Below the pieces are notes generated by a model. That model worked only from the letters and a program-made list of their open reading frames with translations, was not told the DNA's origin and ran no database searches. This document shows positions 1 through 6,216 of a stretch of 9,131 nt of DNA, piece after piece (the first letter of the stretch is position 1; each line of letters begins with the position of its first letter). The position numbers were made by a program, and so were the translations under genes. The stretch is taken from assembly GCA_020848595.1 (NCBI GenBank), contig JADLHV010000005.1, forward strand, positions 1 through 9,131, given 5' to 3'. Source of the stretch: Bacteroidia bacterium (GTDB taxonomy: Bacteria; Bacteroidota; Bacteroidia; NS11-12g; UBA955).

Positions 1-123
1 AAAAGTGATCCAATTAATGCCGCTATTATTGTAGGTGCTATTTGTCTGGCAGTGGCTATTATAGCGCTAACTTTTATGAAAGAAACTTTTAGTAAGGATT
101 TAAATTATCACGAATTAGATTGA
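1..123 (+). CDS. C-terminal end of a membrane protein, probably an MFS transporter (5' end outside window)
   Basis: The frame is open from the first base and ends at TGA 121-123, giving 40 residues. Visible residues 7-26 form one hydrophobic helix (AAIIVGAICLAVAIIALTFM), followed by a short charged tail ending in KETFSKDLNYHELD. A last membrane helix followed by a KETFxKDLNY-type tail is, from memory, what many Bacteroidota major facilitator superfamily permeases show at the C-terminus, with the tail in the cytoplasm. The stop codon overlaps the ATG of miaE by one base (TGATG), so the two are probably co-transcribed and translationally coupled. That it is a coding tail of a membrane protein is well supported. 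The MFS assignment rests on the tail alone, and the substrate cannot be inferred. Confidence 0.6.
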   Translation, partial: KSDPINAAIIVGAICLAVAIIALTFMKETFSKDLNYHELD

Positions 124-725
124 TGTCTGAAATACAAAAAACTAAATTGGGTTTAATAATGGCTACCGACCCGCGTTGGGTGAATATTGCTGAAATGCAA
201 ATCGGTGAAATACTAAGTGATCATGCTTGGTGTGAACAAAAAGCAGCTACAACTTGTATCTCTCTAATCGTAAAATATGCCCATCACGAACCCATTGTCG
301 AACAAGTAACGCCAATTGTTGCCGAAGAATGGGGACATTTTAGAAGGGTCTTAAAAGAACTTAAAAAACGTCAACTTAATTTTGAAATGCCTCGAAAGGA
401 TGTTTATGTCAATAAACTGTTTGCCTTAGAGAAAAAAGGTCTTAATCCGCAACAAGTATTGGTCGAAAAATTACTTATCAGCGCTATGATTGAGGCAAGA
501 AGCTGCGAACGTTTTCGTCTGTTGAGTTTACATATTTCTGATGATGAATTAAAAGCTTTCTACAGAGAGTTTATGGAAAGTGAAGCTGGACATTATCACA
601 CCTTTATTCAATTAGCAAAAGGGGTATTGCCAGCAGATTATGTCATGAATAGATGGAATGAGTATCTTGTCGCTGAAGCAGAAATTATGAAATCCCTAGA
701 ATTACGGGGTGATAGAATGCATTAA
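123..725 (+). CDS. miaE: tRNA-(ms2io6A37) hydroxylase MiaE
   Basis: A 200-residue member of the MiaE family, a ferritin-like four-helix-bundle non-heme diiron monooxygenase. MiaE uses O2 to hydroxylate the isopentenyl group of ms2i6A at position 37 of tRNAs reading UNN codons. The expected six metal ligands are all visible: E39 (in WCEQKAA), the E69-x-x-H72 pair (EEWGHF), E124 (in SAMIEARSCERF) and the E154-x-x-H157 pair (ESEAGHY). The family hallmarks near the N-terminus (ATDPRWVNIAEM, DHAWCEQKA) are intact and the length is normal. I chose ATG 123 rather than the in-frame TTG at 120 because ATG 123 overlaps the upstream TGA in a typical TGATG coupling junction. miaA and miaB, which make its substrate, are not in this window. 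The reaction needs oxygen, so an aerobic or facultative life style is implied. Confidence 0.93.
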   Translation: MSEIQKTKLGLIMATDPRWVNIAEMQIGEILSDHAWCEQKAATTCISLIVKYAHHEPIVEQVTPIVAEEWGHFRRVLKELKKRQLNFEMPRKDVYVNKLFALEKKGLNPQQVLVEKLLISAMIEARSCERFRLLSLHISDDELKAFYREFMESEAGHYHTFIQLAKGVLPADYVMNRWNEYLVAEAEIMKSLELRGDRMH

Positions 726-744
726 TTCAAAAAGTGAATCTTTT
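725..744 (+). terminator. possible weak terminator directly after miaE
   Basis: ATTCA (725-729) and TGAAT (735-739) can form a 5-bp stem with an AAAAG loop, followed by CTTTT. It starts on the last base of the miaE stop codon. The stem is short and AT-rich and the T run is only four bases, so it may be chance. The stronger hairpin at 903-926 could also serve miaE. Confidence 0.25.
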
Positions 745-892
745 CGGTTATTCATGACGGACCAATTTATTAATTTATGAAGGTGCATTATTAAATGTGA
801 ATCTGGCAATACTCGAATTAGAACCTAGTATCATGGTTTGAAATTAAGATTTTTAAATCAATCGAAACATTTAAGGCATTAGAGAAATCTCT

Positions 893-926
893 TAAAAACA
901 AAAAAGCCAGTACAATGACTGGCTTT
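893..926 (-). terminator. Rho-independent terminator of lpd, between convergent genes
   Basis: AAAGCCAGT (903-911) and ACTGGCTTT (918-926) form a perfect 9-bp stem with a 6-base loop. Read on the minus strand the stem is followed by TTTTTTG and then TTTTT, a good U-tract, and it lies about 20 bases past the lpd stop. On the plus strand the following run is poorer, so it is primarily the lpd terminator but may stop leftover transcription from miaE too. The rest of the 222-base gap between miaE and lpd holds no gene or other signal that I can see. Confidence 0.85.
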
Positions 927-947
927 AAAAATGATTTTAAATTTTAA

Positions 948-2333
948 TTATAAATGTATGCACTCGCCATAAGCTTGAGCAACCGCTTCCATAATGGCTT
1001 CACTCATTGTTGGATGCGGGTGAACAGATTTAATGATTTCATGACCTGTTGTCTCTAAATTTCTAGCAACAACTGCTTCAGCAATCATATCCGTTACGCC
1101 TTCTCCAACCATATGACAACCTAACCATTCGCCATATTTAGCGTCAAATATTACTTTTACAAATCCGTCTTTATGCCCACCAGCACTTGCTTTTCCGCTT
1201 GCAGAGAATGGGAATTTACCAACTTTAATTTCATAACCTTTTTCTTTTGCCTGAGCTTCAGTTAATCCAACAGAAGCAATTTCAGGATGACAATAAGTAC
1301 ATCCTGGTATATTTCCATAGTTTAAAGCATGTGGATGTAAACCAGCAATTGCCTCAACACAGATAATACCCTCGGCACTAGCAACGTGTGCTAAAGCTGG
1401 ACCGTGAACGATATCACCAATAGCATAAACACCTGGGATATTGGTCATATAGAAATCATCTACCAATACTTTTCCTTTATCGGTTTTAACTCCAGCAGCT
1501 TCTAATCCTAAGTTTTCGAGATTAGTAACAATTCCAGCTGCCGATAAAACTACATCACATTCAATAGTTGTATTGCCAGTTTTACCTTTAATATTAACCT
1601 TACAACCTTTACCAGATGTGTCTACATTTTCAACAGCGCTTTCAACTAAGATTTCTACACCATTTTTCTTGTATAGTTTCTCCATTGTTTTAGAAACTTC
1701 TTCATCTTCAATTGGTAAAATTCTAGGCATAAATTCAACAATAGTTACTTTAGTGCCTAATGTATTGTAAAAATAAGCGAACTCCATTCCAATAGCACCA
1801 GAACCAATAACAACCATGCTTTTAGGTTGTTCTGGCAGTACCATAGCTTCGCGGTAACCAATTACTTTTTTGCCATCTTGCTTAACTCCAGGTAATTCAC
1901 GACTGCGAGCTCCTGTTGCTAAAATAATATGATCAGCATCGTGGATGTCTTTTTTACCTTCAGACTCAACTTCAACTTTCTTAGCTCCTGCCAATTTAGC
2001 AGTACCTTTTATAACAGTAATTTTGTTCTTTTTCATTAAGAACTCAATACCTTTACTCATGTTGTTAGCAACACCACGACTTCTTTTAACAATAGCGTCA
2101 AAATCTGCTTTTGGTTCGGCTACAGTAATGCCGTAATCGCTGCTATGTTTTAGGTATTCGAATACTTGAGCCGACTTTAAAAGAGCTTTAGTAGGAATAC
2201 ATCCCCAATTCAAACAGATGCCGCCAAGTTCTGCTTTTTCAACTATAGCTACAGATTTGCCCAGCTGAGATGCACGAATGGCTGCTACATAACCACCTGG
2301 TCCGCTGCCAATAACAATAATATCAAATTTCAT
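948..2333 (-). CDS. lpd: Dihydrolipoyl dehydrogenase (E3)
   Basis: A 461-residue FAD flavoprotein that re-oxidises the dihydrolipoyl groups of 2-oxoacid dehydrogenase complexes and the glycine cleavage system, passing electrons to NAD+. The order is standard for the family. The FAD dinucleotide fold GSGPGG is at 9-14. The redox disulfide C40/C45 sits in GGICLNWGCIPTKAL. The NAD-binding fold GSGAIG is at 177-182, with an acidic residue (E200) after the second strand, which fits NAD rather than NADP. The second FAD contact YAIGD is at 303-307. The C-terminal dimer domain carries the catalytic pair H440/E445 in HPHPTMSE. The length is normal and the start matches the family N-terminus (MKFDIIVIG). 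No E1, E2 or gcv gene is adjacent, so it stands alone and could supply several complexes. It ends at a strong hairpin terminator and has its own promoter divergent from the next gene. Confidence 0.96.
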   Translation of the reverse strand: MKFDIIVIGSGPGGYVAAIRASQLGKSVAIVEKAELGGICLNWGCIPTKALLKSAQVFEYLKHSSDYGITVAEPKADFDAIVKRSRGVANNMSKGIEFLMKKNKITVIKGTAKLAGAKKVEVESEGKKDIHDADHIILATGARSRELPGVKQDGKKVIGYREAMVLPEQPKSMVVIGSGAIGMEFAYFYNTLGTKVTIVEFMPRILPIEDEEVSKTMEKLYKKNGVEILVESAVENVDTSGKGCKVNIKGKTGNTTIECDVVLSAAGIVTNLENLGLEAAGVKTDKGKVLVDDFYMTNIPGVYAIGDIVHGPALAHVASAEGIICVEAIAGLHPHALNYGNIPGCTYCHPEIASVGLTEAQAKEKGYEIKVGKFPFSASGKASAGGHKDGFVKVIFDAKYGEWLGCHMVGEGVTDMIAEAVVARNLETTGHEIIKSVHPHPTMSEAIMEAVAQAYGECIHL

Positions 2334-2356
2334 GATTGTTGAATATATTTTGGGTG

Positions 2357-2364
2357 CGAAAATA
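2357..2364 (-). promoter_or_regulatory. Probable lpd promoter, -7 box
   Basis: On the minus strand this reads TATTTTCG, one base off the Bacteroidota -7 consensus TAnnTTTG, 23 bases before the lpd ATG. The predicted leader is about 15-20 bases, with no Shine-Dalgarno sequence, as is usual in this phylum. I see no clear TTG -33 element upstream, only T-rich sequence. Confidence 0.5.
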
Positions 2365-2376
2365 ATGAGAAAAAAT

Positions 2377-2425
2377 AAAAAGCAGCTTGTTTTTCGGATT
2401 TAATTGAAATTGAAGCTGTTTTTTT
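2377..2425. repeat. Inverted repeat in the lpd / hydrolase divergent spacer
   Basis: AAAAAGCAGCTT (2377-2388) is mirrored by AAGCTGTTTTTT (2413-2424), which is 12 pairs including one G-U if transcribed on the plus strand, around a 24-base AT-rich loop. Read on the plus strand it ends in a long T run and looks like a terminator, yet no plus-strand gene ends here. It lies just upstream of the lpd -7 box, so it could be a binding site for a regulator, an insulator between divergent promoters, or a remnant. No function is shown by the sequence. Confidence 0.4.
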
Positions 2426-2475
2426 AGCTTTTTTTTCTGTTTTTTGCTCGTCTTATGCCTTTTCTCTAATAATAT

Positions 2476-2483
2476 TATCTTTG
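2476..2483 (+). promoter_or_regulatory. Promoter -7 box of the MBL-fold hydrolase gene
   Basis: TATCTTTG is a perfect match to TAnnTTTG. Only four bases (CCCT) separate it from the ATG at 2488. Because Bacteroidota transcripts usually start a few bases after this box, the start site should fall on or within a base or two of the ATG, giving a leaderless or nearly leaderless mRNA. The upstream 60 bases are T-rich without a convincing -33 TTTG at the usual distance. Confidence 0.75.
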
Positions 2484-2487
2484 CCCT

Positions 2488-3333
2488 ATGCATTTATATA
2501 CAATTGATACCGGTTTCTTTAAACTCGATGGCGGCGCAATGTTCGGTGTTGTGCCAAAAAGTATTTGGAAGAATTTAAATCCCGCCGATGAAAATAATAT
2601 GTGCAATTGGGCTATGCGTTGCCTATTGGTTGAAGATGGGAATCGTTTAATGTTAATTGATAATGGGATTGGAAATAAGCAATCTGATAAGTTTTTCGGT
2701 TATTATTATCTCAATGGTCAAGCGAGTTTAGACCAATCGCTAAATAATCTCGGATTTAGTAAGGAAGATATCACCGATGTTGTTTTATCGCATTTGCATT
2801 TCGACCATTGCGGCGGTAGTGTTGAATGGAACGATGATAAATCCGCCTATCGTACCGCATTTAAAAATGCCATTTATTGGAGTAATGAAGAACATTGGAA
2901 GCATGCATTGAATAGCAATCCTCGCGAAAAAGCATCGTTTTTAAAAGAAAATATTCTTCCAATTCAAGAAAGTGAACAACTGAAATTTGTTACTTCTCCT
3001 AATGAAGTTGCCGATTTTATGTCTATGCGAACTGTTTATGGACATACCGAAGCAATGATGCTGCCTCAAATTAACGTTAAAGGTCAGACAGTCGTTTTTT
3101 GTGCCGATTTAATTCCTTCTCTCGGTCATTTGCCTGTAAATTATGTCATGGCTTATGATATAAAACCATTGGAAAGTATGCGCGATAGGCAGAGTTTTTT
3201 AGACGAAGCAGTTGATAATCACTATATCCTCTTTTTTGAACACGACCCAAGCAACGAATGCTGTACTGTAAAACGCAACGAAAGAGGTGGTTTTGTTGTC
3301 GATAAGGTATTCAACTTAAATGAGATTTTTTAA
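2488..3333 (+). CDS. MBL-fold metallo-hydrolase
   Basis: A 281-residue metallo-beta-lactamase-fold hydrolase, predicted cytoplasmic because there is no signal peptide. All the metal ligands of a two-zinc site are in place: H102, H104, D106 and H107 in SHLHFDHCGG, H186 in VYGHTEAM, D207 in FCADLIPS and H252 in FFEHDPSN. The spacing from motif to motif resembles the group that includes quorum-quenching lactonases and related broad hydrolases. Such proteins are common and mostly uncharacterised in Bacteroidota, so lactonase activity should not be assumed. The third motif is GHTEA rather than the more frequent GHTxG. The ATG is fixed by a perfect -7 box only four bases upstream. The gene appears to be a single unit: it diverges from lpd, and the next gene has its own promoter. 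No hairpin terminator follows it. The substrate is unknown. Confidence 0.88.
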   Translation: MHLYTIDTGFFKLDGGAMFGVVPKSIWKNLNPADENNMCNWAMRCLLVEDGNRLMLIDNGIGNKQSDKFFGYYYLNGQASLDQSLNNLGFSKEDITDVVLSHLHFDHCGGSVEWNDDKSAYRTAFKNAIYWSNEEHWKHALNSNPREKASFLKENILPIQESEQLKFVTSPNEVADFMSMRTVYGHTEAMMLPQINVKGQTVVFCADLIPSLGHLPVNYVMAYDIKPLESMRDRQSFLDEAVDNHYILFFEHDPSNECCTVKRNERGGFVVDKVFNLNEIF

Positions 3334-3384
3334 GTTATCAATTTAAGAAATACTAATATAGATTTTGTTTATGGATGAAGAGTT

Positions 3385-3408
3385 AATCTGAATTTAGATA
3401 AGCAGATT
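3385..3408. repeat. Small inverted repeat between the hydrolase gene and the metH module
   Basis: AATCTG (3385-3390) and CAGATT (3403-3408) could pair around a 12-base loop. No T run follows, so it is not a standard terminator. It lies about 60 bases before the metH-module -7 box. It is short enough to be chance, and the 157-base spacer holds nothing that resembles a cobalamin or SAM riboswitch. Confidence 0.2.
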
Positions 3409-3466
3409 CTGTTACTATTCATAGTTAAAATTAAGACCTTCAATGCCATTTTTAAACTTTAATCGG

Positions 3467-3474
3467 TATCTTTG
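3467..3474 (+). promoter_or_regulatory. Promoter -7 box of the metH-module gene
   Basis: TATCTTTG matches TAnnTTTG exactly and ends 16 bases before the ATG at 3491, giving a predicted leader of roughly 10 bases. That leaves no room for a transcribed riboswitch. No good -33 element is apparent. The box is identical to the one before the MBL-fold hydrolase gene. Confidence 0.7.
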
Positions 3475-3490
3475 TAAGCAATTGAAATAA

Positions 3491-4507
3491 ATGACTTCTG
3501 TTAATAAAACAATCCGCAATCTGCTCAATAATCGCATTCTAATTATTGATGGCGCAATGGGTACTATGATTCAAACCTATCATCTCGATGAAGAAAAATA
3601 TCGTGGTGAACGTTTTAAAACTATCGAACAACATGTTAAAGGGAATAACGATCTTTTAGTCTTAACACAGCCCGAAATTGTTTTGGAGATTCATAAACAA
3701 TTTCTTGAAGCTGGTGCCGATATCATAGAAACTAATACGTTCAACGCGAATGCTGTATCTATGGAGGATTATAAAATGACGGATTTAGTTAAAGAATTAA
3801 ACATTGAAGCGGCTAAAATTGCCCGTCGAGCGGCAGACGAATATACTTTAAAAGACCCTACTAAACCTCGTTTCGTGGCAGGTGCTGTTGGTCCAACAAA
3901 TAGAACAGCCTCTTTAAGTCCTGATGTAAATAATCCTGGATATAGAGCCGTCACCTTCGAAAGATTAGTTGAAATTTATGATGAACAAATGAGAGCACTC
4001 ATAGAAGGGGGAGTTGATCTTATTCTTATCGAAACAATTTTTGATACACTAAATGCTAAAGCGGCATTGTTTGCTATAAACACAATAAAGGAAGAATCTG
4101 GAAATGATATTCCGGTTATGATTAGTGGTACAATTACGGATGCCAGCGGTAGGACGCTGAGTGGGCAAACTCCCGAAGCATTTTGGAATTCTATGTCGCA
4201 TGGTGAAATATTAAGTATTGGACTCAATTGTGCTCTCGGTGCAAAGGATATGATTCCGCATATTAAAGAAATTAGTCAAGTAGCTTGGGTTTACACAACA
4301 GCCTACCCAAATGCTGGGTTGCCTAATGAGTTTGGTCAATACGACGAATCGCCAGAAGCTATGGCTAATGTGGTTGAACAATTTATGAAAGAATCTTGGG
4401 TAAATATTATTGGAGGTTGTTGCGGAACTACACCAGAACATATTAGAGCTATTGCCGAAAAAGCGAAAAACTACGCACCTAGACATGTGCCTGAGCTAGC
4501 TTATTAA
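3491..4507 (+). CDS. metH: Homocysteine S-methyltransferase module of split methionine synthase (MetH N-terminal part)
   Basis: At 338 residues this equals only the first module of cobalamin-dependent methionine synthase, the TIM barrel that binds zinc and homocysteine and takes the methyl group from methylcobalamin. The zinc ligands are C247 (GLNCALG) and C310/C311 (GGCCGTT), with numbers that coincide with those I recall for E. coli MetH. Other hallmarks are DGAMGTMIQ at 20-28, ETNTFNAN at 80-87, GAVGPTNR at 131-138 and TDASGRTLSGQTPEAF at 216-231. The protein stops just where the linker to the folate-binding module begins (PRHVPELAY). Split MetH proteins are known in Bacteroidota, usually with the 850-900-residue remainder encoded next door. 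Here the next gene, one base downstream, is an unrelated membrane protein. So either the partner lies elsewhere or this protein works as a separate homocysteine methyltransferase. It has its own promoter and no visible riboswitch. Confidence 0.92.
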   Translation: MTSVNKTIRNLLNNRILIIDGAMGTMIQTYHLDEEKYRGERFKTIEQHVKGNNDLLVLTQPEIVLEIHKQFLEAGADIIETNTFNANAVSMEDYKMTDLVKELNIEAAKIARRAADEYTLKDPTKPRFVAGAVGPTNRTASLSPDVNNPGYRAVTFERLVEIYDEQMRALIEGGVDLILIETIFDTLNAKAALFAINTIKEESGNDIPVMISGTITDASGRTLSGQTPEAFWNSMSHGEILSIGLNCALGAKDMIPHIKEISQVAWVYTTAYPNAGLPNEFGQYDESPEAMANVVEQFMKESWVNIIGGCCGTTPEHIRAIAEKAKNYAPRHVPELAY

Positions 4508-4508
4508 T

Positions 4509-5120
4509 ATGAAATTATTGGCTAAGGTTTTCTCGGTTCTATTACATCCGCTTTTCTTATTGAATTTTGGACTTTTTGCTGTTTTGAAATATCATCCTTA
4601 TTTTGTCAGTAAGTTTTACGATACGCATTTTTACTCTATCTCTTTATTTATTGCTATCAATACTCTTGTAATGCCAATGCTGTCTATGTACTTGCTTAAA
4701 CGCTTTAAGTTCATAGATGATTTTGCAATTAGTAATCCAAAACAACGTTTAATGCCTTATGGTATTGTCGCAGTTTTACTCAGTTTTACTTGTTATCAAT
4801 TGTATAAAAATGAAATTCATGGTTTGCCAATTGCTTTTATGATTGCAACGGTATTGTGTGTTGTGTTTAATATTCTTTTAAATATGAAGTTCAAGGTGAG
4901 CTCTCATGCCATAGCTTCGGGAGGTTTAGTAGCTTTGTTTCTTTTTCTAACCGTTATTAAACATTTGTCTGTTTTTAACGGTCTATTAATTGGCTCTGTA
5001 TTGTTAGCTGGAATAAGTGGATGGTCGCGATTAGAATTGAAAGCACATTCTGAAGCACAAATTTACATTGGTTTTTTATCAGGACTAACGATTGTATTAA
5101 TTACGCTTTCGATTGCATAA
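4509..5120 (+). CDS. Integral membrane protein with a degenerate PAP2-phosphatase signature
   Basis: A 203-residue protein with about six hydrophobic segments (roughly 8-26, 42-62, 85-98, 106-126, 135-150 and 155-171), plus a last one at about 184-202, and no cleavable signal. It carries a pattern close to type-2 phosphatidic acid phosphatases (PAP2): an Arg in NPKQRLMP (R80), then KVSSH at 129-133 in the place of PSGH, then SRLELKAH at 173-180, which is the exact SR-x5-H spacing. The distances (about 50 and 40 residues) fit the family pattern. However PSGH reads VSSH, and the Asp normally four residues after the last His is Gln (Q184). It may therefore be a divergent lipid-phosphate phosphatase or a catalytically altered relative, as in similar Bacteroidota proteins usually called hypothetical. 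The ATG lies one base after the metH-module stop, so it is almost certainly co-transcribed and coupled. Its function is not established. Confidence 0.75.
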   Translation: MKLLAKVFSVLLHPLFLLNFGLFAVLKYHPYFVSKFYDTHFYSISLFIAINTLVMPMLSMYLLKRFKFIDDFAISNPKQRLMPYGIVAVLLSFTCYQLYKNEIHGLPIAFMIATVLCVVFNILLNMKFKVSSHAIASGGLVALFLFLTVIKHLSVFNGLLIGSVLLAGISGWSRLELKAHSEAQIYIGFLSGLTIVLITLSIA

Positions 5121-5153
5121 AAAAAACCTGCCAATTTATTTTGACAGGTTTTT
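5121..5153. terminator. Bidirectional hairpin terminator between the membrane-protein gene and sodA
   Basis: CCTGCCAA (5127-5134) and TTGACAGG (5141-5148) form an 8-bp stem flanked by A6 and T5 runs, so it can end transcripts from both sides. In plus-strand RNA the stem holds a C-A mismatch. In minus-strand RNA the same position is a G-U pair and the U-tract is longer, so it should work better for sodA. It starts right after the stop of the plus-strand gene and lies about 20 bases past the sodA stop. Confidence 0.85.
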
Positions 5154-5174
5154 AAAAGAGTTGTAGAATCTCGT

Positions 5175-5783
5175 TTATAGAGCTGCTTCAAATCGGCGAC
5201 TAACTTCTTCCCAATTAATAACATTAAAAAATGCTGAAATATAGTCAGGACGACGATTTTGATAATTTAAATAATAAGCATGTTCCCATACATCTAATCC
5301 TAGAATTGGAGTGCCATTAATAATGCCTTCTAAATTCATTAACGGATTGTCCTGATTAGGGGTGCTACTAACGACTAATTTGCCATTGGTAACAGATAGC
5401 CAAGCCCATCCACTACCAAATCTTGTAGCAGCAGCTTTGCTAAATTCTTCTTTAAATTTCTCCATTCCTCCAAGATCATTATTAATAGCTTCTGCTAATC
5501 TACCACTTGGAAGTCCGCCCTCGTTTTTCTTTAAAATTGTCCAGAAAAGCGAATGATTGTAATGACCGCCACCGTTATTTCTAACAGCTGCAGGATAGTT
5601 GCTAATGTTTTGACAGATAGCTTCAATACTTAAGTTTTCAGCTTCTGTACCTACCGTTGCTGCATTTAAATTGGTAACATAAGCATTATGGTGTTTGCTG
5701 TGATGTATTTCCATGGTGCGTGCATCAATGTATGATTCGAGCGCATCGTAAGCGTAATTGAGTTCAGGTAATGTAAAAGACAT
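5175..5783 (-). CDS. sodA: Superoxide dismutase, Mn-type (Fe/Mn family)
   Basis: A 202-residue cytoplasmic superoxide dismutase that converts superoxide to oxygen and hydrogen peroxide. The metal ligands are H27 (MEIHHSKHH), H77 (HYNHSLFW), D164 and H168 (GLDVWEHAYY). Two features indicate manganese rather than iron preference: the Gly-rich GGGHYNHSLFW segment, and a C-terminal active-site Gln at 144 (NQDNPLM). In Fe enzymes this Gln instead sits before the second His. Fe/Mn cambialistic activity cannot be excluded from sequence. The length is normal, and the N-terminus MSFTLPELNYAYDALE is the usual family start. It is a single-gene unit with its own terminator, convergent with the membrane-protein gene and divergent from rpoD across a 433-base spacer. 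Confidence 0.95.
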   Translation of the reverse strand: MSFTLPELNYAYDALESYIDARTMEIHHSKHHNAYVTNLNAATVGTEAENLSIEAICQNISNYPAAVRNNGGGHYNHSLFWTILKKNEGGLPSGRLAEAINNDLGGMEKFKEEFSKAAATRFGSGWAWLSVTNGKLVVSSTPNQDNPLMNLEGIINGTPILGLDVWEHAYYLNYQNRRPDYISAFFNVINWEEVSRRFEAAL

Positions 5784-5821
5784 GATTTTTAAAATTTGGT
5801 TTTATAAAATAGTTTGAATTG

Positions 5822-5829
5822 CAATATTA
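5822..5829 (-). promoter_or_regulatory. Possible sodA promoter, -7 box
   Basis: The minus strand reads TAATATTG, one mismatch to TAnnTTTG, ending 38 bases before the sodA ATG. About a dozen bases further upstream is the small inverted repeat TAGG-T-CCTA (plus-strand 5836-5844), which might be an operator but is too short to rely on. I see no clear -33 element. Confidence 0.35.
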
Positions 5830-5844
5830 ATACGGTAGGTCCTA

Positions 5845-6173
5845 GAATAAAAATAAATTTGATTTATAGCGGTATCGAAAGGATAAGTATTAAACAAATA
5901 AGATTACACGAAATGATTTTTTTAATGAAATAAAAAGGAAATAGGGTGCATTTCTGTTTTATTTTGTCGATTAAGTTGAATTGTTGGGTAAGTTTTTTAT
6001 GGAAGGAATTTCTATCTCTATTTTTATAGAGTGTCGTATTTGCAACTAACTTAAAAGACACAACAATATTTATTGCCATTTATGTGAAGTTTTTATGAAA
6101 TTGGCTCGATTTTTGCAGCTTAGAGATTTAGTCGAAATTAACGATATATCTAGGTTTTATAGTGTTTTTTTCG
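5845..6173. other. AT-rich sodA-rpoD spacer without a supported gene
   Basis: This stretch of about 330 bases holds no coding region I trust. Visible elements are a perfect 6-bp hairpin, CTCTAT (6016-6021) with ATAGAG (6026-6031) around a TTTT loop, overlapped by GTGTC (6031-6035) with GACAC (6057-6061). There is also a near-consensus -7 box GATTTTTG at 6108-6115 that could be a second, upstream rpoD promoter. An open frame of 71 codons on the minus strand is Lys/Ile/Leu/Phe-rich low-complexity sequence and is probably spurious. Confidence 0.5.
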
Positions 6174-6181
6174 TAATTTTG
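6174..6181 (+). promoter_or_regulatory. rpoD promoter, -7 box
   Basis: TAATTTTG matches TAnnTTTG perfectly and ends 35 bases before the rpoD ATG, predicting a leader of about 30 bases. The leader contains GGAG (6200-6203), but it lies 13 bases before the ATG, too far for an ordinary Shine-Dalgarno site. Because RpoD is expected to recognise this box, the gene is probably transcribed by its own product. Confidence 0.7.
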
Positions 6182-6216
6182 CCCACCCTAAAAAAATCGG
6201 AGATCGTTAATAGAAA

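Noticed and set aside
1573..2136. Plus-strand open frames of about 63-65 codons opposite lpd
   Set aside because: They are antisense to a well-conserved enzyme gene and show composition that simply mirrors it.
2488..3333. Naming the MBL-fold protein an acyl-homoserine lactonase
   Set aside because: The metal site is shared by many hydrolases, and nothing in the sequence or neighbourhood indicates quorum-quenching.
3334..3490. Possible SAM or cobalamin riboswitch before the metH module
   Set aside because: The -7 box is 16 bases from the ATG, leaving only a leader of about 10 bases, and none of the conserved riboswitch boxes is visible.
3769..4486. Minus-strand open frames of 61-91 codons opposite the metH module
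   Set aside because: They are antisense to a clearly conserved coding region and have no promoter or family features of their own.
5864..6079. Minus-strand open frame of 71 codons in the sodA-rpoD spacer
   Set aside because: AT-driven composition rich in Lys, Ile, Leu and Phe, no recognisable motif, no convincing promoter, and it lies in sequence that otherwise looks like spacer.
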